From JAEMQF01 sp963850525 (GTDB lineage Bacteria; Pseudomonadota; Gammaproteobacteria; Burkholderiales; Burkholderiaceae_C): a stretch of DNA of 64,000 nt. Under the pieces are notes generated by a model. That model saw nothing but the letters and a program-made list of their open reading frames with translations. It did no database searches and was not told the DNA's origin. A program made the translations under genes and the position numbers. This document shows, in pieces, positions 8,144 through 16,417 of the stretch. The stretch spans positions 62,001 to 126,000 of the forward strand of contig CAWKLQ010000001.1 of NCBI GenBank assembly GCA_963850525.1, written 5' to 3'. Positions within the stretch are counted from its first letter, which is position 1, and every line of letters begins with the position of its first letter.

Positions 8144-8701
8144 TCAACAGCCGCTGAACGTCAGGCGAAGAACCGGCGCGGCCGCGCCCACCGTCGACTG
8201 CACCGCGTTGAGGTGCGCGATGAAGCGCCGGCCGTCGACGTCGACCAAGGTCAGCCAGACCGGCGCAGTGGCATCGTGCTCTGCCATGGCGTGGGCGTAG
8301 GCGTAGGCGCGCCAGTGCTCGGCGTGCTCCGGCGCGACGAAGCTGGCAAAGGCGCGCCCCAGGAGCCGCGCAACTTCCACCCTCAGCAACCTGGCGCCGG
8401 TGCAATTCGCCTGAGTGATCAGGCCTTCGCCGTTCAGGGTCAGATAGCCCACCGGGGCGGCGTCGTACAGATCGACGAAGCGGTCGCAGGTTTCTTCGAG
8501 TTCCGCGCGGACCCGCTGCAATTCGTCATTCTGGATCTCGAGCTCGAGTTGGTGGACTTGCAACTCGTGCAGCAAATCTGCGTCGCTGCGACCCGGCGCC
8601 GGGTCGTGTGGCGTGCGCACGGCGCGCAATTCGGCCAACAGCCGCAGCCGACCGCTGCGCAAGGGCTGTCGTGACGCGAGACGCCGATCCAAGAGGGCCA
8701 T
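8144..8701 (-). CDS. PAS-domain protein without an output domain
   Basis: 185 residues. The N-terminal LLHELQVHQLELEIQNDELQRVRAELEE helix is the coiled-coil linker seen ahead of PAS domains in hybrid histidine kinases. The PAS core is DRFVDLYDAAPVGYLTLNGEGLITQANCTGARLL through FASFVAPEHAEHW and VWLTLVDVDGRRF. The protein stops right where the PAS fold ends (LRLTFSGC), where a kinase or GGDEF module would normally follow. No output domain is found in the neighbouring sequence, so it is either a truncated sensor remnant or a stand-alone regulator. The 135 bases upstream hold no recognised gene. Confidence 0.7.
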   Translation of the reverse strand: MALLDRRLASRQPLRSGRLRLLAELRAVRTPHDPAPGRSDADLLHELQVHQLELEIQNDELQRVRAELEETCDRFVDLYDAAPVGYLTLNGEGLITQANCTGARLLRVEVARLLGRAFASFVAPEHAEHWRAYAYAHAMAEHDATAPVWLTLVDVDGRRFIAHLNAVQSTVGAAAPVLRLTFSGC

Positions 8702-8836
8702 TTCTGCCCAGCCGGTGAGATCGAACTCGGCGCGCCGATCGGCTGCGCCCGCCGTTGACCCCTTCCGAGAACGAATTGTGCCTGCGCACAGGCGCCCTGA
8801 GGAGGACTGTGGCGCGGGCGAGACTGTGGCTGCGCT

Positions 8837-9805
8837 TCAGCTGGGTGCGCGTGCCAAGCCCAGGCGTTCGACGATGATGCGTTCCTTCGCGAAAGCCTCG
8901 TGGCACGCCTGAGCGTACTCGGCCGGAGCCAAATACGCGAGTTCCTGGTCGTACTTGGCGATTTCGGCGACGAACGCCGCGTCGAACATGGCGCGTTTGA
9001 ACGCGCCGTGCAGCGTTTCGCGCACGGCATCCGGTAAGCCGCGCGGCCCGCCCAGGCCAAAGGGCGACATCGCGACGATGTCAAAACCCAGCTCGCGCAG
9101 CGTGGGCGCCTGCGGCCAACGCTTCGAGCGCCGCGCTGCGAACGTGGCGAGCAGGCGCAGCCGCCCCGCCTCGACGGCCGGGCCGAAGCCGGTGGAGTTG
9201 ACGCCCGCCATCACCTGGCCGGCGCTGATTGCGTGCAGTTGCTCGGCGGTTCCTTTGTACGGCACGTGGATGTACTTCAGACCGCGCTGCGTGAAGAGCT
9301 CTTCGAGCACGACGTGCGGTGTCGTGCCCACGCCGTTGGTGGCGATGCTCAACTCGCCCGGTTTGCTGCGCGCGTAGGCGAACAGGTCGTCCAGGCTGCG
9401 AAACGGGCTCGTCGAGCTGACGAGAACGCCAAACGTCGTGCCGGAAATCTGAATGATCGGCGTCACGTCGCGGATCGGGTCCCACAAGACGCGCTGCGTG
9501 TGCGGGGCGCGAAAAATCGTTTGCGGCAATTGGGCGATCGTGTAGCCGTCGGGTTCGGCCTGCTGCAAGATGGGCATGGCCAGCGTGCCGCCGGCGCCGC
9601 CGCGGTTGTCGACAAGGACTTTTTGGCCGAGCGTCTGACTCGCCAGTTCGGCAAGCAGGCGCAGCGAGATGTCGGTGGCGCCGCCTGCCGGCCAGGGCAC
9701 CCACAGCGTGATCGGGCGCGACGGAAAGGCAGTCGCAGCGCGCGCGCACGGCAGCCCGAGGCACGCGGCAGCGCCCGCCAGCAACTGCCTGCGCTGCAGC
9801 GTCAT
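8837..9805 (-). CDS. Bug-family tripartite tricarboxylate-type substrate-binding protein
   Basis: 322 residues with a signal peptide (QRRQLLAGAAACLGLPCARA, twin-Arg-like). The Bug signature follows: PSRPITLWVPWPAGGATDISLRLLAE, then LVDNRGGAGGTLAMPILQQAEPDGYT and IHVPYKGTAEQL. Such periplasmic receptors bind carboxylates with TctAB permeases, but many are orphans. No TctA/B is nearby. Its ATG overlaps the stop of the ABC-2 permease gene by 4 bases, so it looks like the last gene of the PQQ-associated ABC operon. A Bug protein coupled to an ABC permease is odd; it may sense or carry the oxidation product. Confidence 0.87.
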   Translation of the reverse strand: MTLQRRQLLAGAAACLGLPCARAATAFPSRPITLWVPWPAGGATDISLRLLAELASQTLGQKVLVDNRGGAGGTLAMPILQQAEPDGYTIAQLPQTIFRAPHTQRVLWDPIRDVTPIIQISGTTFGVLVSSTSPFRSLDDLFAYARSKPGELSIATNGVGTTPHVVLEELFTQRGLKYIHVPYKGTAEQLHAISAGQVMAGVNSTGFGPAVEAGRLRLLATFAARRSKRWPQAPTLRELGFDIVAMSPFGLGGPRGLPDAVRETLHGAFKRAMFDAAFVAEIAKYDQELAYLAPAEYAQACHEAFAKERIIVERLGLARAPS

Positions 9806-10617
9806 GCAGGGGGCCCTTTTTTCGCGAGCCCGCCGAAGCTGCGCTGCGGGTCATAACCTCGGCTCGCCAAAGTGAAGAACAGCGCCAGGCAGCCCAGCAC
9901 GACCCAAGGCGCGGCGCCGGGATCCTTGCCGTAGAGAGCAAAGCGGATCCATTCGATCGCGTGCGTGAACGGGTTGCTGCGGGCGAGCCAGTAAACCCAT
10001 TCGGCGCCCGACTCCTGAAGCTTCCAAAGGGGGTAAAGCGCAGTCGAGATGAAGTACATCGGGAAGATCACGAAGTTCATCGTCCCGGCAAAGTTTTCCA
10101 GCTGCTTGATGTGCACCGACAGCAACAAGCCCATGGCGCCGAGCATCAACGCGCCGCACACCAGGGCGGCCAGCGCGTGCAGTCCGGCAAGCGAAAGCAC
10201 CGGCAGGGTGGTGCCGATCAGGGCCGCAACAATCACGAACGCGAGCGCCTGCAACACCGACAACAGCGCCGTCGCGCAAAGCTTGCAGAACAGCAACCAG
10301 GGCCGCGGCAGCGGCGCCGTGAGCAGCAGGCGCATCAGGCCCATCTCGCGGTCGTAGACCATCGCCAGCGACGACTGCATGCCGTTGAAGAGCAGCACCA
10401 TGCCGATCAGGCCCGGCGCGATGTACACGTCATAAGGGATATAGGTGTCGTAAGGCTCGACGATGGCGATGCCGAACACGTTGCGAAACCCGGCGGCGAA
10501 CACGGCGAGCCACAGCAGCGGGCGCACCAGCGCGGAAATCAGGCGCCCGGTCTGTTGCGAGAACTTGAGGAGTTCGCGCAGGACGATGGCGCGCAGGGCT
10601 TGCAAGGCGTGTCTCAA
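9802..10617 (-). CDS. ABC-2 type permease of PQQ-associated alcohol catabolism
   Basis: About 271 residues with six predicted membrane segments (for example LISALVRPLLWLAVFAAGF, ALVCGALMLGAMGLLLSV). The LRAIVLRELLKFSQQTGRLISALVRPLLW start and YIPYDVYIAPGLIGMVLLFNGMQSSLAMVYDREMGLMR block are typical of the PedC/TIGR03861 permease of PQQ alcohol dehydrogenase systems. I choose the TTG start at 10617, preceded by GAGGGG; the frame is open to 10662 but that extension runs into hairpin sequence. It works with the ATPase at 12975-13688. The 199 bases before it, between this gene and the binding-protein gene, hold a hairpin and an inverted REP pair. Confidence 0.87.
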   Translation of the reverse strand: MRHALQALRAIVLRELLKFSQQTGRLISALVRPLLWLAVFAAGFRNVFGIAIVEPYDTYIPYDVYIAPGLIGMVLLFNGMQSSLAMVYDREMGLMRLLLTAPLPRPWLLFCKLCATALLSVLQALAFVIVAALIGTTLPVLSLAGLHALAALVCGALMLGAMGLLLSVHIKQLENFAGTMNFVIFPMYFISTALYPLWKLQESGAEWVYWLARSNPFTHAIEWIRFALYGKDPGAAPWVVLGCLALFFTLASRGYDPQRSFGGLAKKGPPA

Positions 10618-10629
10618 TGCCGCCCCTCG

Positions 10630-10647
10630 CCCGACGAGGACGTCGGG
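10630..10647. promoter_or_regulatory. Hairpin upstream of the permease ribosome site
   Basis: CCCGACG-AGGA-CGTCGGG forms a perfect 7-bp stem with a 4-base loop. In the mRNA of the minus-strand operon it lies immediately before the GAGGGG ribosome site and TTG start at 10617. It could affect initiation or mark the boundary of the nearby REP pair. Confidence 0.35.
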
Positions 10648-10663
10648 TGCTCCCGCATGCAAC

Positions 10664-10740
10664 CGTCATCCCGGCGCAAGCCAGGATCCACCACCGACGG
10701 AGGGCTGGGGCAGTGGATCCCGGCGTGCGCCGGGATGACG
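10664..10740. repeat. Inverted REP-like pair between two operon genes
   Basis: CGTCATCCCGGCG..GGATCCA at the left and TGGATCCCGGCG..GGGATGACG at the right face each other and can form one long hairpin of about 77 bases. Half-copies of the same unit occur at 21094-21120 and 38946-39009. This GTCATCCCGGC-type repeat is common between genes in many proteobacteria. Here it separates the binding-protein and permease genes of one operon and may trim or stabilise mRNA. Confidence 0.75.
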
Positions 10741-10816
10741 GGATAGGCGGGGTGGCGCGCCGGCCCGGCAGCGACCCCGTGCTTGGCGTGCCTGTTCAGG
10801 ACGACCGCAGGACGTC

Positions 10817-11971
10817 TCATCGCGCCACCTTGCAAAGTTTCTCCGGCGCGTCGGCGCCGAGCGTGTCGAGCACATCGCTCGGGTGCATCAGGCCCTCGAC
10901 GGGCGCGGTCGAGACGACACCCTGGCCGTCGCTCAGTACGAGGGGCTGGCGCAACTGGCCGTCCCAGGCGCGAAAACTCATCAAGGTGCCCTTCGAGCCG
11001 TCGAGCGGCGTCTTTGCGATGGCGTGGGCCCACGCCGCGAACGGTCCCTTCGGCGCCGCAGTCACCGCCGCAACGAGCGCCTTGCCCGCCAGCCACGCCG
11101 CCCAGTCCTGCGCCGTCATTGCGCGCTTGGTGGCCTTCGTGAAGCGGCGCACGACTTGGGGGGCGCCGTAGCGCTCGAACTGCGCGTGCCACGCCAGGGG
11201 CACGAGGCCGGCGTCGCCGACCACCGGTCGGGGCAGCACGGTGCGGTACGGCAGGCCACGCGCGAACTCGCCGTCGCTGTCGATCACCCACACCGCGTCG
11301 TAAGCGCTGCCGCCGGTCAACAACAGCGGATTCGCCAGGTCACGCTCGCGCGGATCCGCCGACAGTTTGAACGCCTTGCTCGCCACGACCTGCAACCCAT
11401 AGCGCTTCAGCGATGCCTGCGCGGCGGTGGCGCGCAACGCGTCGAGCGGCGAGGCGCCGGCGAGCAACAGCACCTTGCTCCATTTGCGCGCCACGAGCGT
11501 TTGCGCGAGCGCATCGCTGCGCATGCGCTCGCTCGGAATCAGGTGGAACAGGTTCGCGCGGCAATCGTGTTGGCGCAGGCTGTCTGCCGCTTCGCTGAGG
11601 TTCAGCACGGGAATCTTGACTGCGTCGGCGACGCCGAGCGTCCACGCTGCGTTCAGGTCGGTCAGCAGGACGGCGGCGCCGGCTTTCTCTGCGGCGATGG
11701 CGGCGCTGCGCGCCGCCTCCAAGGTCGCCACCGGCTTGGTGTCGATGACGACGGCGGCGCCGGCGGACTCGAGCTCGAGCTGGTTTTCGTCGATGGCCAG
11801 GTGCAACGCATCGCCGAGCGGCCCGCCGGTGTGGCCGAGGTAGGCGCGCTCCAGGCGCGTGCGTTCCAGGCGTGCATCGTCCTGCGGCTCGAGCAGCGTC
11901 GCCTTGAGCGTGGCGCAGTGCACGCACGCCGCGCCCAGCGCCAGCCCCCACAAGACGATGCAACGCTTCAT
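10817..11971 (-). CDS. ABC substrate-binding protein of PQQ-associated system
   Basis: 384 residues with a signal peptide (MKRCIVLWGLALGAACVHC). The fold resembles branched-chain-amino-acid-type receptors: GAAVVIDTKPVATLEAARSAAIAAEKAGAAVLLTDLNAAWTLGVADAVKIPVLNLSEAADSLR, and CRANLFHLIPSERMRSDALAQTLVARKWSKVLLL. The overall pattern matches the TIGR03863 family, found only with PQQ-dependent catabolism ABC genes. It sits seven bases after the YVTN gene in the same direction. The ligand is unknown. Pairing with an ABC-2 permease, normally an exporter, makes the transport direction of this system uncertain. Confidence 0.85.
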   Translation of the reverse strand: MKRCIVLWGLALGAACVHCATLKATLLEPQDDARLERTRLERAYLGHTGGPLGDALHLAIDENQLELESAGAAVVIDTKPVATLEAARSAAIAAEKAGAAVLLTDLNAAWTLGVADAVKIPVLNLSEAADSLRQHDCRANLFHLIPSERMRSDALAQTLVARKWSKVLLLAGASPLDALRATAAQASLKRYGLQVVASKAFKLSADPRERDLANPLLLTGGSAYDAVWVIDSDGEFARGLPYRTVLPRPVVGDAGLVPLAWHAQFERYGAPQVVRRFTKATKRAMTAQDWAAWLAGKALVAAVTAAPKGPFAAWAHAIAKTPLDGSKGTLMSFRAWDGQLRQPLVLSDGQGVVSTAPVEGLMHPSDVLDTLGADAPEKLCKVAR

Positions 11972-11978
11972 TCGCGTG

Positions 11979-12947
11979 TCACTCGACGATCACGACGCCA
12001 TAAGGCACGCGGCCCACCGGAATGCTTTTCAGCGCCTTCGCGCCGGCAATGTCGATGACGGTCACGTCGTCGCTCAGGCCGTTCACGACGAACAGGCGCG
12101 CCTGCGCCTTGTCGAGCATCACGTTCCACGGCCGCTTGCCCACCAGCACCTGATGCGTGACCTTACGCGATGCCACGTCGATGAACGCAACGTGGTTCGC
12201 TCGGCCCAGGCCAACGAAGGCGCGCTTGCCGTCGCGCGTGATCTGTATCCCCACCGGCGTGATGTCGGCGGCGCGTGCGCCTTTGACTTCGAACTTGATG
12301 CTGGCGATCACCGAGTGGTCGGCGGTGGCGACGATGCTCACGCTCGCGTCGAGTTCGTTCGTCACCCACAGCTCCTTGCCGTCGGGCGTCAGTGCCATGC
12401 GGCGCGGGCGTTTGCCGACCTTGATGTTTTTAGTGACTTTCGCCGTCGCGGTGTCGATCACGTGAACCATGCTCGCGACTTCGGACGTGACGTAAACCGT
12501 CTTGCCGTCGGCGCTGACGATCACGCCTTCGGGTTCCTTGCCGACCTTCACCGTCTTGAGTGTCTTGCCGGTCGCCGCGTCGACGAAGGCCAGCGCGCCT
12601 TCGTCTTCATTGGACACATAGATCGTCTTCGCGTCCGGCGAGATGTCGAACGCCTCGGGCTCCTGCCCGAGCGGAATGCGGCGCAGCGACTTGGCTGTGG
12701 CCGGGTCAATGATGTCGGCCTGGTTCGAATCGGTGCACGCGACCATGATCTTGCCCTCGGGCGTGATCTGCACGTGGCGCGCGCGTTTGCACGTCGCGAT
12801 CGTGCCTTTCACGGCGAGCGTGCCCAAGTCGATGAGCGTCAACGCGTTGTCTTTTTCGCTGGAGACGTAAGCCGTGCCTTGCGCCTGCGCGGCGCTCAGA
12901 GCGCAGGCGAAGACGAGGGCGATTGTCGTCGCGGAACGTGGATGCAT
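11979..12947 (-). CDS. YVTN beta-propeller protein of PQQ-associated system
   Basis: 322 residues. A Sec signal (IALVFACALSAAQAQ) is followed by seven YVTN-type repeats of about 42 residues: GTAYVSSEKDNALTLIDLGT, KTIYVSNEDEGALAFVDAAT, KTVYVTSEVASMVHVIDTAT, KELWVTNELDASVSIVATAD and others. This is a seven-bladed periplasmic propeller of the TIGR03866 type, which occurs in operons with PQQ alcohol dehydrogenases. It lies between ATPase and binding-protein genes with short spacing. Its role (scaffold, PQQ or metal handling) is not established. Confidence 0.9.
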   Translation of the reverse strand: MHPRSATTIALVFACALSAAQAQGTAYVSSEKDNALTLIDLGTLAVKGTIATCKRARHVQITPEGKIMVACTDSNQADIIDPATAKSLRRIPLGQEPEAFDISPDAKTIYVSNEDEGALAFVDAATGKTLKTVKVGKEPEGVIVSADGKTVYVTSEVASMVHVIDTATAKVTKNIKVGKRPRRMALTPDGKELWVTNELDASVSIVATADHSVIASIKFEVKGARAADITPVGIQITRDGKRAFVGLGRANHVAFIDVASRKVTHQVLVGKRPWNVMLDKAQARLFVVNGLSDDVTVIDIAGAKALKSIPVGRVPYGVVIVE

Positions 12948-12974
12948 CGATGCGTCTCCTCTGGAATGAATCGT

Positions 12975-13688
12975 TCAACTCGTGCGCTGGATGAAGCCCG
13001 CTTCAAGCGTTGCCTCACCGAGCGTTTGTGTCACCTCGGCCGGCGTGCCGTCGGCGAGCAGGCTGCCCTGGTGCAAGACCAGCACGCGGTCTGCGCCTTC
13101 GGCTTCTTCCACCCAGTGGGTTGCCCACAGCACGCTCACGCCGCGTTCGCGCACGTCGGCGTGCAAGGCGGCGAGCAAGTCGCGGCGCGACTTGGGGTCC
13201 AGCCCCACGGTGGCTTCGTCCATCAGCAGCACGGGCGGTTCGTGCAGGGTCGCGCGGACCAGTTCCACCTTGCGCCGGTTCCCGCCCGAGAGTTCGCGCG
13301 CCTTGCGCTGCAACTCGCCCGCAAGCCCCAGGCGCGCGCAACCGGCATCGATTCGCGCGAGCGCCAGCGCGCGCGGCAAGCCTTGCAAATTGGCCTGGAA
13401 CAACAAGTTCTGGCGCACGCTCAAATCCAGGTCAAGCGAAACTTGCTGAAACACGACGCCGATGTGGCGCAACGCCTGGGTGGCCGCAGTGCGCAGCGAG
13501 TGGCCCGCGACGTCGACGCTGCCTTCGTCCGCAGCGAATAGCCCCGTCAACACCTGGAACAGCGTGGACTTGCCCGCGCCGTTGGGGCCGAGCAGCGCGA
13601 CGAACTGGCCGCGCGGAACGGCGAACGACAGCGCGTTCAGCGCGATGCGTTGGCCGTAGCGTTTGGTCAGGTTGTGAATGCGCAGCAT
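12975..13688 (-). CDS. ABC ATPase of PQQ-associated system
   Basis: About 237 residues from MLRIHNLTKRYGQ. Visible are Walker A GPNGAGKST, Q-loop VVFQQVSLD, signature LSGGNRRKVELVRA and Walker B VLLMDEATVGLDP followed by the switch His in WATHWVEEAEGAD. It matches the TIGR03864 ATPase of the PQQ catabolism ABC system and should power the permease at 9802-10617. A longer open frame to 13793 adds a low-quality proline/arginine-rich stretch, so the ATG at 13688 is preferred. It is the first gene of the minus-strand operon; the gap to the regulator gene upstream is 117 bases. Confidence 0.9.
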   Translation of the reverse strand: MLRIHNLTKRYGQRIALNALSFAVPRGQFVALLGPNGAGKSTLFQVLTGLFAADEGSVDVAGHSLRTAATQALRHIGVVFQQVSLDLDLSVRQNLLFQANLQGLPRALALARIDAGCARLGLAGELQRKARELSGGNRRKVELVRATLHEPPVLLMDEATVGLDPKSRRDLLAALHADVRERGVSVLWATHWVEEAEGADRVLVLHQGSLLADGTPAEVTQTLGEATLEAGFIQRTS

Positions 13689-13805
13689 GGGCGGGGCGGA
13701 TGACAACTCAGTGACAAAGCCGGAGATTCTCGCTGCTCGCGGGGCGCGCGCCGGCCAGGGAAAGTCCGGCCCCGCGCATTTGGCGATTTTCATGAGCGGC
13801 GGACC

Positions 13806-14912
13806 TTACCCCTGCGGCTTCTTCGGCTTGCGATAGCTCCACCACGGCAGGACCGAACGCAGCGAAAGCACCTCGCCGCAGCGCTGCGCCGCGTAACCGG
13901 GAAGCGCGTTCAGCGCGCCGCGCCAGGCCGGGCTGCCCAGCAACTCCAGAAGGGTGCGAATGTGCGCTTGCTCGAGCGTCTGGCGCAGCATGACGAGGAA
14001 ATACTGCTCCTGCGCGAGTGCCACGAAGCCCAGGCCAGACGCACGCGCCGCGGCTTCGATGCCGAACGCCGCGTCGGCGCTGCCGCTGGCGACGGCTTGC
14101 GCGACTGCGCGGTGCGAAGATTCGCCACGCTCGAAGCCTTCGATGCGCTGCGGCTCGATTTTCTGCGCCGCGAGAAGCTCCTCGAGCACGACGCGCGTGC
14201 CCGCGCCACGCTGGCGATTCGCGAAACGCACGCCCGGGCGCAGCAGGTCAGCAAGCGTGGCGAGTTGCATCGGGTTCCCCGCAGCGACGATCAAGCCCTG
14301 AGTGCGCTGCGCAAAGCTCACGAGCTTGTGCACGCCGGGTTTGAGCAGGGTGCGGTACACCTTGGCGGTGGGCGAGCGACGCGGCGAGTCGACGAGCGCG
14401 TGAAACCCGGCGACCTGGCAGCGCCCATCGTTCAGCGCAGCGAGCGCGTCGACGCTTCCGGTGAATTGAATGTCCAGATGCAAGCGGTGCTGCGCTTGCG
14501 CAACGCCGCGCAGCAAGGGCAGGGCGTCGTCGTGGCTGGCGACGATGGGGATCACGCCGGCACTCGCATCGAAAGCGATTGCAAATGCCTGCTCGAGTTC
14601 GCTGCGCAGGGCCTCGATCTGCGGCGCTGCGCGCGCTTGTGCGCGGCGTTCCGCCCAGAGCAGTTTCTCGCCGAAGGGCGCGAGCTGCGCGGCGTGACCC
14701 TTAGACCAGGTGACGAGCGCCTGCCCGAGTTCGATTTCCCAGCGTTTCATTTCGCCCCAGGTGTGGCGATACGACAGGCCCAGAGCGCGTGCCGCGGCGC
14801 TGATCGAGCCGTGGTCGTGCACTGCGGCGAGCAATGCCATCAAGGGGTGGTGCAGGTCGGCGGCGCCTGCGCGCGCTGCCCCAAGCGTGTAAGTGAGGTG
14901 GACCTTATGCAT
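13806..14912 (-). CDS. ModE-like HTH regulator with periplasmic-binding-type ligand domain
   Basis: 368 residues. The N-terminal winged helix (LLAAVHDHGSISAAARALGLSYRHTWGEMKRWE) is the LysR/ModE type. The C-terminal half (GVIPIVASHDDALPLL, RQRGAGTRVVLEELL, SGSADAAFGIEAAA) is a PBP-like ligand-binding domain. Proteins of this design regulate molybdate or tungstate uptake and the molybdenum cofactor. It is divergent from tupB with 66 bases between starts, which must hold both promoters; no ModE-type palindrome could be seen with confidence. It likely represses or activates tupBCA and possibly cox. Confidence 0.82.
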   Translation of the reverse strand: MHKVHLTYTLGAARAGAADLHHPLMALLAAVHDHGSISAAARALGLSYRHTWGEMKRWEIELGQALVTWSKGHAAQLAPFGEKLLWAERRAQARAAPQIEALRSELEQAFAIAFDASAGVIPIVASHDDALPLLRGVAQAQHRLHLDIQFTGSVDALAALNDGRCQVAGFHALVDSPRRSPTAKVYRTLLKPGVHKLVSFAQRTQGLIVAAGNPMQLATLADLLRPGVRFANRQRGAGTRVVLEELLAAQKIEPQRIEGFERGESSHRAVAQAVASGSADAAFGIEAAARASGLGFVALAQEQYFLVMLRQTLEQAHIRTLLELLGSPAWRGALNALPGYAAQRCGEVLSLRSVLPWWSYRKPKKPQG

Positions 14913-14978
14913 GCGGCTTCATATCGGTAGCCCGCGCCTTCGCGCCGAGAATCCCCCGAGTATGAAAGATGTTGCTGA

Positions 14979-15692
14979 ATGAATGGCTTCGGCGCGAGCG
15001 CGCTCGCCGCCCTCGATTTGATCAGGGAGGCTGACCTCGTGCTGTGGCGCACCGTCGCGCTCTCGCTCTCCGTGAGCGGCAGCGCCTGTGCATTGGGCGC
15101 CTTGTTCGGCCTGCCGCTTGGCGCCTGGCTTGCGGTGGCGCGCTTTCCCGGGCATCGCCTCGCGGTGCTGGCGATCAACACCTTGCTGGCCCTGCCCTCG
15201 GTCGTCGTCGGCCTGGTTGTCTACTTGCTGTTGTCGCGCAGCGGGCCGCTCGGCAGCTGGGGCATCTTGTTCACGCCGAGCGCCATGGTGGTCGCGCAGA
15301 CGATTCTCGTGCTGCCCGTAATCGCCGCGCTGACGCGCCAATTGGTCGGCGATGCACTGCGGGACGGCGGTGATCAGCTGCGGTCGATGGGCGCGGGCCC
15401 GCTCACCTGTGCGCTGCTGATGCTGTTGCACGATCGCTGGGCCGTGCTCACGGTGCTCATCGCCGCGTTTGGCCGCGCCATCGCTGAAGTGGGCGCGGTG
15501 ATGGTGGTGGGCGGCAACATCGACGGCGTGACGCGCGTCATGACGACGGCGATCGCGCTGGAGACGAGCAAGGGCGACTTGCCGCTCGCGCTGGCGCTGG
15601 GCATCGTGTTGTTGCTCGTGGTGGGCGTCGTCAACTTCCTGGTCGGGCTGACGCAGCGCGGCCACGGCTCGGCCCTGGCGGGCGTGCGGTGA
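14979..15692 (+). CDS. tupB: Tungstate/molybdate ABC importer permease
   Basis: 237 residues with about five to six membrane segments. The permease EAA-type loop is AFGRAIAEVGAVMVVGGNIDGVTRVMTTAIALET. The protein matches TupB/ModB-like inner-membrane permeases (SPSVVVGL-type helix: LLALPSVVVGLVVYLLLSRSGPLGSWGILFTPSAMVVAQ). Its stop overlaps the GTG start of tupC (GTGA). It faces the ModE-like regulator. TupA (16402) identifies the oxyanion system as tungstate-type, though such systems can also carry molybdate. Confidence 0.9.
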   Translation: MNGFGASALAALDLIREADLVLWRTVALSLSVSGSACALGALFGLPLGAWLAVARFPGHRLAVLAINTLLALPSVVVGLVVYLLLSRSGPLGSWGILFTPSAMVVAQTILVLPVIAALTRQLVGDALRDGGDQLRSMGAGPLTCALLMLLHDRWAVLTVLIAAFGRAIAEVGAVMVVGGNIDGVTRVMTTAIALETSKGDLPLALALGIVLLLVVGVVNFLVGLTQRGHGSALAGVR

Positions 15693-16417
15693 GCGCACTG
15701 CCGATTGCCGTGAGCGAAACGCCGTTGCTGAGCCTGCACGAGGTGTCGGTGCGTTTCGGCGCAGTGCAGGCGCTGCGGCGCGTCTCGCTCGAGGTGCGCC
15801 GCGGCGAGTTCGTCGCCCTCGTCGGCGCCAACGGCTCAGGCAAGACGACGCTGTTGCGCGCCTTGCACGGCATGCTCGCGCTGCAGGGCACGCGGCGCGT
15901 CGCCGACGCGCCTGCGACGCAGGCCATGGTGTACCAGCGGCCGTTCATGCTGGGCGCGAGTGCAGTCAACAATTTGCGTCTCGCGCTGTGGCTTTCCGGT
16001 GCGCCGCGCGCGACGTGGTCGGCGAGTTGCGAGCGTGCACTGCGCCGCGTCGGCCTGCAAGAGTGCGCGGACCGCCCTGCGCGCGCGCTGTCGGGGGGCC
16101 AGCAGCAACGCCTGGCGCTCGCGCGCGCCTGGGCGGTGCAGCCGGCAGTGTTGTTTCTCGATGAGCCCACGGCGAGCCTCGACCCGACGGCAAAGAAGGA
16201 AGTCGAGGCGCTGCTTGCCGGCTTCGCCGCCGAGGGCATGACGCTTGTGATGAGCACCCACAACCTGGGCCAGGCCAAGCGCCTGGCGAGCCGGGTGATC
16301 TACCTCGACGAGGGGGAAATTCGCGTGGACTTGCCCGTCGCGAAGTTTTTCGGCGAAGGCCTGGAAGGCCGCGCCCACTTGTTTGTCAAAGGAGAAATGG
16401 CATGGAAACTCGATTGA
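15689..16417 (+). CDS. tupC: Tungstate/molybdate ABC importer ATPase
   Basis: 242 residues. Walker A GANGSGKTT, Q-loop MVYQRPFMLG, signature LSGGQQQRLALARAW, Walker B VLFLDEPTASLDP and switch His MSTHNLGQAKRLA are all in place. It starts with GTG, overlapping the tupB stop. Its own 3' end overlaps the tupA start by 16 bases, so the three genes form one tightly coupled operon. It energises uptake of tungstate or molybdate through TupB. Confidence 0.92.
   Translation: MSALPIAVSETPLLSLHEVSVRFGAVQALRRVSLEVRRGEFVALVGANGSGKTTLLRALHGMLALQGTRRVADAPATQAMVYQRPFMLGASAVNNLRLALWLSGAPRATWSASCERALRRVGLQECADRPARALSGGQQQRLALARAWAVQPAVLFLDEPTASLDPTAKKEVEALLAGFAAEGMTLVMSTHNLGQAKRLASRVIYLDEGEIRVDLPVAKFFGEGLEGRAHLFVKGEMAWKLD

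Noticed and set aside
14913..14978. Search for a ModE-type operator between the regulator and tupB
   Set aside because: Only scattered partial matches were seen; no convincing palindrome.
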